Position numbers and translations under genes: made by a program. Below are positions 9,177 through 17,792 of a stretch of 64,000 nt of DNA, one piece after another; position 1 is the stretch's first letter; every line of letters starts with the position of its first letter. Below the pieces are notes generated by a model. The model did not search any database. It worked only from the letters and a program-made list of their open reading frames with translations, and was not told the origin of the DNA. Source of the DNA: an uncultured Umboniibacter sp. (GTDB taxonomy: Bacteria; Pseudomonadota; Gammaproteobacteria; Pseudomonadales; DSM-25080); contig NZ_CANMGY010000007.1 in the NCBI RefSeq assembly GCF_947497555.1, positions 100,660-164,659 on the forward strand. The letters run 5' to 3'.

Positions 9177-10568
9177 TTAGAAGCTATAGTTGTAGGATAC
9201 TGAAGCGATGTTAGCGTCACCTTTCGCAATTTCGCCGTTATATACGGTTGCTGTAGAGCTTGTGTAATCGATGGTTGCGTCCGCACCGGTAACGCGAGCG
9301 AAACCAAAATCCATCGATGAATTATTTGAAAGGTTCCAAGTCATACCCGCAGTAATCCAGGTTCGTTCAGAGTCAGGAATTGCAAGATTCCGGTAGGTAT
9401 CGCCGACTGGACTTTCATCAAGCGCGTAGCCGACACGGAAGGTGAGTGCACTATTCATGTCGTAACCGAAGCCAACTGCGTAACGGTTGGTATCATCCCA
9501 GTAGTTTTTGGCAAGTACTAGGTTTGGGTCACCGTTGTCGAGTTCAACTTCTAGCGTCTCAAAACTACTCCAGCCAATTTGCTGCCAGCTTGCCTGCATG
9601 CTAATCGAATCGGTTAGATAAGTGTGTAAAGACAACTCTATCATGCTGGGAAGATCAATCTGAGCTGTGCCTGAGGAGGTGTATGAGCCATCATAGCTAG
9701 TCGGCGGGTTGAGCTTGTCAGGAGACCAGCCGTCGAGATCGCCTTCAAATTCCATATCGATCTCGGAGCGGTATGTTAAGCCGAGGCGAGTGTTCTCAGT
9801 AAGCTCGAGCATTACCCCTAGGTTATACCCCCAAGTCCAACCATCACCTTCAACATGCGCAAGCTCGGTACCCACTTCTGGAGTGGCCGCACCGGTTACT
9901 GCTGCTGCCTGTGCAGCTGCCTGAATCGGGTTTAGTCCCTGTGCGATACCGGCAGCGTAGGTGCTCTGGTAGATACTGGCGCTAATGTTAGCTTGAGACG
10001 CCTGAGAGTTAGTTACGCCGAACTCAGCGTGTCCGTAGATAACGCTAACGCCGGCGCCTAACGTGATCATGTCGTTGATACGGTAAGACACTTGAGGATT
10101 AATGTTATACGTTGCGATATCTGCAACACCGGCTGATTCCGATGCTTCGAAATCAGTAGGGTAATCAGTCTTAAGACCAAAATGCGAGTTTAGGGCTAGA
10201 CCGAACGCCCATTTGTCATTGAGGGGAACAATGATATAAGCATTAGGGATAATTGCTGCAGGCGCTACATCATCAGCGTTTGCCTCAATGGATTGCAGGC
10301 CTGATGTGGTGATGAAAGTATTTGTGCCTTCAATGTTAACGTTTGGATCAACATAGGAAATACCGCCGCTTAACGAAACTGTTTTGAACAAAGACATAGC
10401 TGCCGGGTTACGAGCAATTACTGCCGCGCTATCTGCAACTGCGCCTTCACCAGCGAAGGCGCGACCTAGGCCTGCGGCGGAGTGTTCGGCTAGTTGGAAG
10501 CCTGCAGCTAAGGAACCTGAGCTTAAGGTAGTAAGTGCTATAGCAGTTGAAATTTTCTTCATGTTCAT
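9177..10568 (-). CDS. fadL: FadL-family long-chain fatty acid outer membrane transporter
   Basis: Outer membrane beta-barrel that admits long-chain fatty acids or other hydrophobic compounds. The 463-residue protein starts with a signal peptide ending near SLAAG, followed by the family's N-terminal hatch sequence GFQLAEHSAAGLGRAFAGEG and the NPAAM motif. It ends with an aromatic C terminus (YNYSF) as required for barrel insertion. An alanine/glutamine-rich segment near residues 185-225 corresponds to an extracellular loop seen in many FadL proteins. GGGAGAA precedes the ATG. It is divergent from ribE and has its own terminator. The thiolase and dehydrogenase at 14.3-16.3 kb could act on the imported acids. 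Confidence 0.93.
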   Translation of the reverse strand: MNMKKISTAIALTTLSSGSLAAGFQLAEHSAAGLGRAFAGEGAVADSAAVIARNPAAMSLFKTVSLSGGISYVDPNVNIEGTNTFITTSGLQSIEANADDVAPAAIIPNAYIIVPLNDKWAFGLALNSHFGLKTDYPTDFEASESAGVADIATYNINPQVSYRINDMITLGAGVSVIYGHAEFGVTNSQASQANISASIYQSTYAAGIAQGLNPIQAAAQAAAVTGAATPEVGTELAHVEGDGWTWGYNLGVMLELTENTRLGLTYRSEIDMEFEGDLDGWSPDKLNPPTSYDGSYTSSGTAQIDLPSMIELSLHTYLTDSISMQASWQQIGWSSFETLEVELDNGDPNLVLAKNYWDDTNRYAVGFGYDMNSALTFRVGYALDESPVGDTYRNLAIPDSERTWITAGMTWNLSNNSSMDFGFARVTGADATIDYTSSTATVYNGEIAKGDANIASVSYNYSF

Positions 10569-10800
10569 ATTTGTGATTCTCCCTTTGTACCACTAGGGTG
10601 GTGCTGTAAATTGCTTGCGCAGTCTAAGGTTTTGTCGTCAACGGTCAACTTTATTTGTGACCTCACGTCCATAATTGGTCATTCATCAGTTTAGTCTAAA
10701 AATCCCTGAAGGTGGCGCTTTTTGCTCTGAATGACATTTAATTTGATGGCAAATGACGATAAGCTAAGCACTAAGATGTTAGCAATTTAGGTGAAAAGAA

Positions 10801-11409
10801 GTGTTTAGTGGAATTGTCTCAGGCTACGATAAGGTTATAGACATCGAAATAATCGATCGGATCTACCGATATACGGTGGCGCTGAGTAATCGCTCGGGAT
10901 TAGAGCAAGGTGCTTCCGTTGCGATTAACGGCGTGTGTTTAAGTGTTGTTTCTTGGAGTGATCAAGGGGTAGTCTTCGATGCCATCGAGGAGACCTTGCG
11001 CCTAACGAACCTTGGAGAACTCTCGGTTGGCGACTGTGTCAATACCGAGCGTAGTTTTAAGATGGGGCAAGAGCTTGGCGGCCATGTTGTCTCAGGACAT
11101 ATCGATGCTTCAGTAAAGATCCTTAGCATTGATCAGCAACAGAATGCAGTAAAAGTCTGGTATGCACTGCCGGAGACGCTTCGTAAATATTTGTTTGTTA
11201 AGGGCTTTGTTGCGCTAGATGGTTGCAGTTTGACTATTGTGGACGTGGAGGCAGATCGCTTCAGCGTGGCGTACATTCCAGATACCCTCAAGAAGACTAC
11301 CCATGGGATCTTGAAGGTTGGGCGGCTAACGAATGTAGAGATTGATCGCCAGACTCAGGCTATCGTCAACACAGTTGAGCGAGTGCTCGCCTCACGGAAT
11401 TTGTCTTAG
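10801..11409 (+). CDS. ribE: Riboflavin synthase (RibE/RibC type)
   Basis: Dismutates two 6,7-dimethyl-8-ribityllumazine molecules to riboflavin. The 202 residues hold the two lumazine-binding repeats: MFSGIV...NGVCLSV with LGGHVVSGHID, then YLFVKGFVALDGCSLTI with IPDTLKKTTHG. The C-terminal TVERVLASRN closely resembles the E. coli enzyme. The start is a GTG, fitted by the MFSGIV family start. It stands outside any rib operon and shows no FMN riboswitch upstream, as in E. coli where this gene is separate. An alpha/beta hydrolase gene starts two bases after its stop, and uup follows, so the three probably share a transcript. Confidence 0.94.
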   Translation: MFSGIVSGYDKVIDIEIIDRIYRYTVALSNRSGLEQGASVAINGVCLSVVSWSDQGVVFDAIEETLRLTNLGELSVGDCVNTERSFKMGQELGGHVVSGHIDASVKILSIDQQQNAVKVWYALPETLRKYLFVKGFVALDGCSLTIVDVEADRFSVAYIPDTLKKTTHGILKVGRLTNVEIDRQTQAIVNTVERVLASRNLS

Positions 11410-11411
11410 TT

Positions 11412-12200
11412 ATGTTAAAACGCCTTATCATCATTCTATCATTAGTACTCATTATCCCGAGCTTGCTAGCAGTATCGTATTTACATTCAGCGTTGTTCCC
11501 GCCTAAATATGACTCCGCTACGTGGCTAGAGTCTATGCGGCCGCATATCTATGTAGAGAGCCCCGATGAGGTGTCAGCTCCGGTAGTCTTCTTGATGCAC
11601 GGTTGTGGCGGAGAGAGGGACTGGCTTCGCGAAGAACGTTTAATATTGTTGAGCGAGGCAGGCTATTACGCGGTTGCAATAGACAGTTTTGGTGCTCGTG
11701 ACGTAGATGTGTCCAAGGTATGCAGTGGCCGTGAGCTTTGGGCGGGAGAGCGATTGAATGACCTCGCTGCAGCGATGGATATTGTTGCTGAGGACCCGCG
11801 TGCCGATCTAAGTCAATTCGCGGTGATCGGTTTTTCTCACGGTGCGTGGGCGGCATTGGAGACCTATACCGGCTATTGGCCTGATCACCGCACGCCGTCA
11901 GCGGTAGTAGCTTATTACCCATTTTGTGAATTTCCTAACCGTGCTCGCAGCGATTGGCAGAAGCAGAGTGATTTGCTCGTGTTCTTAGCAGAGTCTGATA
12001 CAATCACCGCCATCGAACCTTGCTATGATCTGTTACAGGCGCACTCGAGCGCCCAGTTTATCGACATAGTCCCATATGCAGGCGCCGCACACGGCTTCGA
12101 CGTTAAAGACACTCTGGGCTGGAGTAACCACTATAATAGTGAATACGCCGCTGATTCTTGGAATCGCACACTGAGTTTTCTTGCGTCGCGCCTCAACTAA
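11412..12200 (+). CDS. Dienelactone hydrolase-like alpha/beta hydrolase, membrane-anchored or exported
   Basis: A 262-residue alpha/beta hydrolase with an N-terminal hydrophobic segment (about residues 4-26) that should act as a signal anchor or signal peptide, placing the enzyme in the periplasm. The oxyanion-hole motif is LMHGCGG (about 61-67). The nucleophile elbow is GFSHGAW, the acid is probably in LAESD, and the histidine is in GAAHGFD. The arrangement resembles dienelactone hydrolases with a serine instead of the cysteine nucleophile. Four cysteines in the exported part may form disulfides. The gene starts two bases after ribE, suggesting translational coupling. The substrate is unknown. 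Confidence 0.82.
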   Translation: MLKRLIIILSLVLIIPSLLAVSYLHSALFPPKYDSATWLESMRPHIYVESPDEVSAPVVFLMHGCGGERDWLREERLILLSEAGYYAVAIDSFGARDVDVSKVCSGRELWAGERLNDLAAAMDIVAEDPRADLSQFAVIGFSHGAWAALETYTGYWPDHRTPSAVVAYYPFCEFPNRARSDWQKQSDLLVFLAESDTITAIEPCYDLLQAHSSAQFIDIVPYAGAAHGFDVKDTLGWSNHYNSEYAADSWNRTLSFLASRLN

Positions 12201-12220
12201 TTTCGTTTTTGTAGGTCACT

Positions 12221-14101
12221 ATGCCATTACTTCGCCTCGACCAAGCTTCGCTTGCGTACGGTACCCACGTTCTTCTTGATCAAGTTGATCTTCAGCTATT
12301 CCGCGGCCAAAAGATTGGTCTCCTAGGGCGCAACGGCGCCGGTAAGTCGAGTTTGCTAAAGATAATCAATGGTACCAACACTATTGATTCGGGCGATTAT
12401 TGGGTTCGTCCAGGAACTAAAATTGCCACGCTTTCTCAGGAATTACCTGACGCGGACGATAAGACCGTTTATGAGGTTGTCGCGGAAGGACTTCATCCGG
12501 TAGGGGACTTGCTCGCACAGTTTCATCGTTTAACCGCGCAGGATGATATTGATTTTGATGAGCTTGCAAAGGTTCAGGCGCAGATCGATAGTTTAGACGG
12601 TTGGTCTGTTGAAAATCGAGTGAGTACTGTGTTATCGCAGCTAGAACTGAACGCTGACAGTTTGATGAAAGAATTGTCAGGTGGCTGGCGTAGGCGAGTG
12701 GCTTTGGGGCAGGCACTGGTTGTAGAGCCAGATATTCTCATTCTTGATGAGCCGACTAACCATCTAGACATCGAAGCAATCAAGTGGCTTGAGGAGCAGT
12801 TACAGAATTTTCGTGGGGCAATGTTATTCGTCACTCACGATCGTGAGTTTCTCCAGCAAATTGCCAATAACATTATTGAATTAGACCGCGGTAGCCTGAT
12901 TGCCTGGGAAGGCAGTTATCAGGGGTTCTTGAACCATAAAGAAGCTGAACTTGCGGCAGAAGAACGTGCTAATGATTTGTTTGATAAGAAGTTGGCGCAA
13001 GAAGAAGTCTGGATTCGTCAGGGCATCAAAGCCCGTCGTACACGTAATGAAGGTCGTGTTCGCGCACTGAAGGCTATGCGCGATGAGCGTATGCAACGTC
13101 GAGAAAGACAGGGATCGGCCACCTTCTCAGTGGAAGGAGCTGATCGGTCCGGTAAGATTGTAAGCGAGCTTGAAAGCGTTAGCCTTGCGTACGATGGCCG
13201 TACCATTATCGACAACTTCAGTACCGTCATCATGCGTGGCGACAAAATTGGTATCATTGGTGCTAATGGCGCGGGGAAATCAACGCTCATTAAATTGTTA
13301 TTAGGCAAAATTCAGCCGAACTCGGGCTCCGTAAAATTGGGCACGAAGATTGAGGTTGCCTACTTTGATCAGCTTCGTGAGAGCTTAGATCCGACTAAGA
13401 ACCTAGTAGAAAACGTCTGTGAAGGTCGAGATTTTATTGAGATAAATGGACATAAGCGTCATGGTATTAGCTATCTTTCGGATTTCCTTTTTTCTCCTGA
13501 ACGTCTCCGCATTCCGGTTGGTGCACTGAGTGGTGGTGAACAGAATCGTGCAATCCTCGCTAAGTTATTCTCAAAGCCTGCTAACTTACTGGTCCTCGAT
13601 GAGCCAACCAACGACTTGGATCTAGAAACACTCGAACTGTTAGAGGAAATTTTACTGAACTTTGAAGGTACCTTGTTACTGGTCTCACACGATCGTGCCT
13701 TTATGAACAACGTGATCACCTCAACGATATCGTTGGATGGTAGTGGCAAAGTTAGAGAGTACGTTGGTGGATACGATGATTGGATCCGTCAAGGCGGTAC
13801 CTTGAGCGTAGCGAAGCAACGTCCCGCCAAGTCGGCTGCTACTAAGACACCAGCGGAAACCAAGCCGAAGGCAAAACCTGCTAAGAAGCTAAGCTACAAA
13901 GTACAACGCGAGTTAGAGCAACTGCCGGGTATTATTGAGGCGCTGGAAGCTGAGATTGCGGAATTAGAAGGTGTTGTCGCTGACCCTAAGTTCTATGATC
14001 GTGACGTCGCAGAGCAAACAGAACTGTTCGAAAAAATCAGCGTGGTTCAGGCTAAGCTTGATGAAGCCCTAGAACGCTGGATGGAATTGGACGCCGACTA
14101 A
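12221..14101 (+). CDS. uup: ABC-F ATPase Uup
   Basis: Soluble ABC-F protein with two ATPase domains, acting on ribosomes and/or branched DNA. First domain: Walker A GRNGAGKSS (about 36-44), signature LSGGWRRRVALG, Walker B LILDEPTNHLD. The linker has the charged helix typical of ABC-F. Second domain: GANGAGKST and LSGGEQNRAILA with LVLDEPTNDLD. The lysine/alanine/proline-rich stretch (about 530-555) leads to a C-terminal coiled coil (about 560-626), which marks Uup rather than EttA or YheS. The 626 residues agree with Uup. It lies 20 bases after the hydrolase and is closed by a terminator at 14166. Confidence 0.93.
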   Translation: MPLLRLDQASLAYGTHVLLDQVDLQLFRGQKIGLLGRNGAGKSSLLKIINGTNTIDSGDYWVRPGTKIATLSQELPDADDKTVYEVVAEGLHPVGDLLAQFHRLTAQDDIDFDELAKVQAQIDSLDGWSVENRVSTVLSQLELNADSLMKELSGGWRRRVALGQALVVEPDILILDEPTNHLDIEAIKWLEEQLQNFRGAMLFVTHDREFLQQIANNIIELDRGSLIAWEGSYQGFLNHKEAELAAEERANDLFDKKLAQEEVWIRQGIKARRTRNEGRVRALKAMRDERMQRRERQGSATFSVEGADRSGKIVSELESVSLAYDGRTIIDNFSTVIMRGDKIGIIGANGAGKSTLIKLLLGKIQPNSGSVKLGTKIEVAYFDQLRESLDPTKNLVENVCEGRDFIEINGHKRHGISYLSDFLFSPERLRIPVGALSGGEQNRAILAKLFSKPANLLVLDEPTNDLDLETLELLEEILLNFEGTLLLVSHDRAFMNNVITSTISLDGSGKVREYVGGYDDWIRQGGTLSVAKQRPAKSAATKTPAETKPKAKPAKKLSYKVQRELEQLPGIIEALEAEIAELEGVVADPKFYDRDVAEQTELFEKISVVQAKLDEALERWMELDAD

Positions 14102-14165
14102 AGTTGAGTTCGGTCACTAGTAGCTGGTTTGCGATTTGACCGCTGTTAGCTGTTGCCGTTAACAC

Positions 14166-14192
14166 AATGCCGCTCTCTGAAGCGGCATTTTT
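14166..14192 (+). terminator. Terminator after uup
   Basis: Stem atgccgct (14167-14174) with agcggcat (14181-14188), a six-base loop and a T run of five. Confidence 0.85.
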
Positions 14193-14321
14193 GTAGCCGT
14201 AAAGAAGGTATTAAAAGAACTTTCAGCGGCTAACTTCTTTACGGAACAACATTTAGGAATTACACTGAAAGGCAATTAGAAAGCTAAAATATGCTTAAAT
14301 AAAAACAACAAGGTATTTTTT

Positions 14322-15494
14322 ATGTCTAAGGCTTATATAGTCGATGCTATTCGTACCCCTGGCGGAAAGCGCAATGGCTCGCTCTCAGTAGTCCACCCGG
14401 TTGATTTAGGTGCCTATGTGCTGGATGCGTTAGTTGAACGCAACAAACTTGATGCCGAAGCCATCGATGATGTGATTTTTGGCTGTGTCACGCAAGTTGG
14501 CGCTCAGGCGAATAACCTAGCGCGAAACGCCGTACTAGCCAGTAAGCTAATCCCTCAGAGTGTTCCCGCTGTTACGGTAGATCGTCAATGTGGCTCATCT
14601 CAGCAGGCTCTGCATTTTGCGGCTCAGGCGGTTATGTCCGGTACTCAAGATATCGTTATCGCTGGCGGTGTTGAATCAATGTCGCTTGTCTCAATTGGAG
14701 CAAACGTTGCTGACGGCAAAGCGGCAGGACACGGACAGCCTTATAGTGCTCAGGGTATTAACGCTAATTACGGAGTTGATTGGTTTCATCAAACCATTGG
14801 CGCCGAGCTCATCGTGGAAGAGTGGGGGTTGAGTCGGGCAGAGATTGACTCCTTTGCCGTGCTGTCTCATCAACGTGCAGTTAAAGCTCGCGACGCCGGT
14901 CATTTCGACCGTGAAATCGTTCCTTATATTGATCCGTCACTAGGGATAGACCTTCAGCGCGATGAAGGTATTCGTGATACCTGCAGCCTAGAGGGGTTAG
15001 CGGGCCTTAAACCAATTAGCAATGGTGCCATCACTGCAGGCAATGCGTCGCAGATTACTGACGGCGCCTCGGCGGTGTTAGTGATGTCGGAAGCTGCTGT
15101 TAAACGTTATGGCTTAACTCCTCGTGCGGTGGTGCATACTATGGCTATTGCTGGAGACGACCCAATTAAGATGCTTACCGGCCCGATCCCTGCTACCAAA
15201 AAACTACTGGAGAAGGCGGGGATTTCAATTGATGATATTGATCTATATGAGGTTAACGAAGCATTTGCTCCGGTACCACTGGTTTGGCTTCGAGAATTGA
15301 ACGCATCAATGGACAAGCTAAACGTAAACGGCGGCGGTGTTGCCCTAGGCCATCCATTAGGCGCTACCGGCACTAAACTTATAGCCACCTTGCTTTGCGA
15401 ATTAGAGCGACGTAAGGCACGCTTCGGCTTGGTTGCTATTTGTGAGAGCGGCGGCACGGCCAACGCGACATTGATTGAGAGGTTGGACGGATGA
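14322..15494 (+). CDS. Acetyl-CoA acyltransferase (thiolase family)
   Basis: Thiolase of 390 residues that cleaves 3-ketoacyl-CoA to acetyl-CoA or propionyl-CoA and a shortened acyl-CoA (or runs the reverse). The acyl-accepting nucleophile is Cys90 in DRQCGSSQQA. The histidines are in NEAFAPV and ALGHPLGATG, and the second catalytic cysteine is in AICESGGTAN. The partner gene is a type II 3-hydroxyacyl-CoA dehydrogenase-like SDR whose ATG overlaps the thiolase stop by four bases, so the two enzymes probably catalyse consecutive beta-oxidation steps. Sequence alone does not say whether the substrate is a fatty acid, branched acid or ring-derived acid. The start has AAGG upstream with a T-rich spacer. 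Confidence 0.9.
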   Translation: MSKAYIVDAIRTPGGKRNGSLSVVHPVDLGAYVLDALVERNKLDAEAIDDVIFGCVTQVGAQANNLARNAVLASKLIPQSVPAVTVDRQCGSSQQALHFAAQAVMSGTQDIVIAGGVESMSLVSIGANVADGKAAGHGQPYSAQGINANYGVDWFHQTIGAELIVEEWGLSRAEIDSFAVLSHQRAVKARDAGHFDREIVPYIDPSLGIDLQRDEGIRDTCSLEGLAGLKPISNGAITAGNASQITDGASAVLVMSEAAVKRYGLTPRAVVHTMAIAGDDPIKMLTGPIPATKKLLEKAGISIDDIDLYEVNEAFAPVPLVWLRELNASMDKLNVNGGGVALGHPLGATGTKLIATLLCELERRKARFGLVAICESGGTANATLIERLDG

Positions 15495-16252
15495 TTATCA
15501 AACATAGTCATTTTTTGGTGACGGGTGCCGGAAGTGGGCTTGGACTCGCAACGGTCGAACGTCTCGTTGCAGAGGGCGCGAAGGTCACCGGGCTAGATAT
15601 CAACGAACAGGCTTTGGCGGCGCTTGAGGCGCAATTCTCTGGTGCGGTAAAAGGTATTTGTTGTGATGTCTGTGACGAGGCATCGGTAAATACTGCGCTA
15701 GACGCGGCGGAGCACTTCGGCGGCCCAGTTCGCGGGGTCATAAATTGCGCTGGAATAATTGGTGCAGCAAAGCTAGTGGGTAGAAAAGGCCCCTATGATC
15801 TTGAGGCGTTTCAACGGGTGATCGATATTAATTTAATCGGTACTGTCAACGTGATGCGTCTTGTTGCTGCGCGTATGGCAAGTTACGACGCCCTAGATGA
15901 TGATGAACGTGGGGTGGTGATTAACACCGCAAGTGTAGCCGCCTTTGATGGTCAGAAAGGGCAGACGGCTTATTCGGCTAGTAAGGGTGCTATCGTTTCG
16001 CTAGCGCTTCCCGCAGCTCGAGATCTCGCCAGTGTTGGTATTCGTGTCAACACGGTAGCGCCGGGGGTAATGGCAACGCCAATGCTTATGGAGGCCGATG
16101 AAAAAGTCCTTGCTCCATTATTAGCGGTGACTCAGTTTCCGAAACGCCTGGGAGCGCCTGCTGAGTTTGCCGATGCGGTTGTGTTTCTCATTGCTAACCG
16201 ACTAATGAATGGGTCAACACTTCGTATTGATGGTGCCATGAGGCTGCCTTAG
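15491..16252 (+). CDS. SDR dehydrogenase, type II 3-hydroxyacyl-CoA dehydrogenase-like
   Basis: NAD-dependent short-chain dehydrogenase of 253 residues resembling HSD10-type 3-hydroxyacyl-CoA dehydrogenases. The cofactor motif is TGAGSGLGLAT (about 11-21), Asp in LDIN favours NAD, and the catalytic YSASKG has Tyr and Lys in place, with the preceding serine in INTASV. The start ATGA overlaps the thiolase stop, which points to translational coupling and a shared beta-oxidation role. Its stop overlaps the stop of the convergent DUF1415 gene by four bases, with no terminator between them. Confidence 0.88.
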   Translation: MIIKHSHFLVTGAGSGLGLATVERLVAEGAKVTGLDINEQALAALEAQFSGAVKGICCDVCDEASVNTALDAAEHFGGPVRGVINCAGIIGAAKLVGRKGPYDLEAFQRVIDINLIGTVNVMRLVAARMASYDALDDDERGVVINTASVAAFDGQKGQTAYSASKGAIVSLALPAARDLASVGIRVNTVAPGVMATPMLMEADEKVLAPLLAVTQFPKRLGAPAEFADAVVFLIANRLMNGSTLRIDGAMRLP

Positions 16253-16788
16253 CCTTCTTTGTAGTGGTGCAGCGCATTCTGTAGCGCTGCGTTCCCCAAT
16301 TGTTCGCAGGTGGCGATATTAGCAGCAACAATATCGTCACTTTCGGTTTTGTCCTTCAATACGTTTTCTAAGCTGGCTTCGCGAAGCAGGTGTAGGGTTG
16401 GATAGGGCGAACGGTTGGTGAAGTGGCTTGCGGCGTCGGGCGCTTCGCCGTCAAAGAGATACATTGGGTGGAAGTGTGCCAATTGGTAGATGCCGCGATA
16501 TTCCAGTGCATCGATAAGTTGATCGCCCAGCTCCATCAGATCTATAAAAACATCAAAGCGTTTAAAGTCAGCCGTAAAGACCAGCAGCGTCGTCTCAATG
16601 TCACTTTCGTCTAGCGCACGTAATTCATCAACCAAGCGCTCAAGCGCCTCTTCAAGACCAACCTCCGTTTCCACGATAGAGAACTTGATCCGATTGTTCA
16701 CAAATTCACGGCGAGCGAATGGACAGAAATTGTGGCCAATGACGGCACCCTCTAACCAATCTTTAGTAGCTTCAAGCGCTGACTTCAC
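16249..16788 (-). CDS. DUF1415 family protein
   Basis: Cytosolic protein of about 180 residues in the DUF1415 family, function not established. The N terminus carries the conserved WLEGAVIGHNFCPFA motif; the central part has LAHFHPMYLFDGE, and NRSPYPTLHLLRE follows. The frame is open to an ATG at 16818, but a GTG at 16788 has AAAGGAA eight bases upstream and places the protein start just before the conserved motif, so I prefer it. The gene is convergent with, and overlaps the tail of, the SDR gene. Confidence 0.85.
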   Translation of the reverse strand: MKSALEATKDWLEGAVIGHNFCPFARREFVNNRIKFSIVETEVGLEEALERLVDELRALDESDIETTLLVFTADFKRFDVFIDLMELGDQLIDALEYRGIYQLAHFHPMYLFDGEAPDAASHFTNRSPYPTLHLLREASLENVLKDKTESDDIVAANIATCEQLGNAALQNALHHYKEG

Positions 16789-16985
16789 AGAATTATTCCT
16801 TTCAGTTAATGCCGTCATTATAACGGGAATTCATTGCCTTGCGCTGCTACCAACAGGCTTTGGCCTGACAATTGGACTTTTAACTGTACGATAACTAGCC
16901 AGTTTACGTTATTTTTCGAATTTACGAGATAATTTCGTTTCGAATTGTTGTTTAAGCATTGATTTTTAGATAGTCTTTTTACTAA

Positions 16986-17006
16986 TGTAAGTATCAATTA
17001 CTTACA
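16986..17006. promoter_or_regulatory. Hairpin in the leader of the cold-shock gene
   Basis: The arms tgtaagta (16986-16993) and tacttaca (16999-17006) form a perfect 8-bp inverted repeat with a five-base loop, about 70 bases before the csp start. It could be a repressor operator or part of the structured 5' leader known for cold-shock mRNAs. Which one is not decided by sequence. Confidence 0.45.
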
Positions 17007-17074
17007 GAGCTTTGGGTAGGCGCCCATGGATTCAAGATTACCCGTTTTAGGGCAGAAATAAGGATATAGAGAGT

Positions 17075-17284
17075 ATGGCCGAGCAGCTAACAGGCACCGT
17101 TAAGTGGTTTAATGACGAAAAAGGTTTTGGTTTCATCGAGCGTGAAGGCGAAAAGGATGTTTTCGTTCACTACAGTTCCATTGAGGGTACGGGCCGTCGT
17201 ACACTTACCGAAGGGCAGCCAGTAACTATGACCGTTACCAATGGCGCAAAGGGCCCTCAAGCAGAGAGCGTTGTTCCTGCTTAA
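17075..17284 (+). CDS. Cold-shock domain protein (CspA family)
   Basis: Single cold-shock domain of 69 residues that binds single-stranded RNA and DNA and melts mRNA structure. Both nucleic acid motifs are visible: RNP1 KGFGFI (about 19-24) and RNP2 VFVHYS (about 31-36), after the family start GTVKWFND. The ATG follows AAGGATATAGAGAG. The 280-base upstream gap is AT-rich and contains a hairpin, as expected for a long regulated leader. A terminator follows at 17333, abutting the next gene. Whether this copy is cold-inducible or constitutive cannot be told. Confidence 0.95.
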   Translation: MAEQLTGTVKWFNDEKGFGFIEREGEKDVFVHYSSIEGTGRRTLTEGQPVTMTVTNGAKGPQAESVVPA

Positions 17285-17332
17285 TTCTAAATTCGAGCGA
17301 TACGCGACCTATCGGTCGTTGTGGAATCACGG

Positions 17333-17359
17333 AACGGTCGCTAATGCGGCCGTTTTTTT
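17333..17359 (+). terminator. Terminator of the cold-shock gene, abutting the next start codon
   Basis: The stem acggtcgc (17334-17341) pairs with gcggccgt (17346-17353) with one G-T pair and a four-base loop, followed by seven T. The last T is directly followed by the ATG of the YqaA-like gene at 17360. Confidence 0.85.
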
Positions 17360-17770
17360 ATGCTGTTACTAAGTCTTTTCTTCAGTGCGCTAATCTCTGC
17401 GAGTATATTCCCGTTTGCTTCAGAGGTGGTCTTTATTGCTGCGCTGGATGATGAGCTTAGTCCCGTTGTTGTTCTCATCGTCGCTACCTCGGGTAACACT
17501 CTTGGTGCAATGTTAACCTGGTTGTTGGCAGGGCTCGCGCGTGATGGCAAGTTAGGATTTAAGCTAAAACCCAGTTCCCCTAGGGCCTCGGAGTTTTATA
17601 ACCGCTTCGGTAAATGGACACTTTTATTGTCATGGTTACCGATAATAGGTGATGCCTTTCCTGGTTTAGCGGGCTGGTTTAAGCTCTCGTTCTGGCAGAC
17701 AATATCGTTAGTTGCCGTAGCAAAGCTTGGGCGTTATTTGGCACTCATGGCGGTATATTTTGCCTGGTAG
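17360..17770 (+). CDS. YqaA/DedA-like small membrane protein
   Basis: A 136-residue inner membrane protein of the YqaA group (VTT/DedA-related). Hydrophobic segments lie near residues 3-25, 35-60, 85-105 and 112-134. The family features TSGNTLGAMLTW and the arginine/glycine-rich FYNRFGKWTLLLSWLPIIGD are clear. The ATG at 17360 is the only possible start, since an in-frame stop lies at 17342. It is immediately preceded by the T run of the csp terminator and has no ribosome site. The gene may be expressed only by read-through or from a leaderless message. An aldehyde dehydrogenase gene follows 22 bases later. Confidence 0.85.
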   Translation: MLLLSLFFSALISASIFPFASEVVFIAALDDELSPVVVLIVATSGNTLGAMLTWLLAGLARDGKLGFKLKPSSPRASEFYNRFGKWTLLLSWLPIIGDAFPGLAGWFKLSFWQTISLVAVAKLGRYLALMAVYFAW

Positions 17771-17792
17771 AAATCGTTGTAGGTAGAGTTTT

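Noticed and set aside
10569..10800. Possible FMN riboswitch upstream of riboflavin synthase
   Set aside because: The conserved RFN helices and their sequence motifs are not seen in the 230 bases upstream. The gene is separate from a rib operon, as in E. coli.
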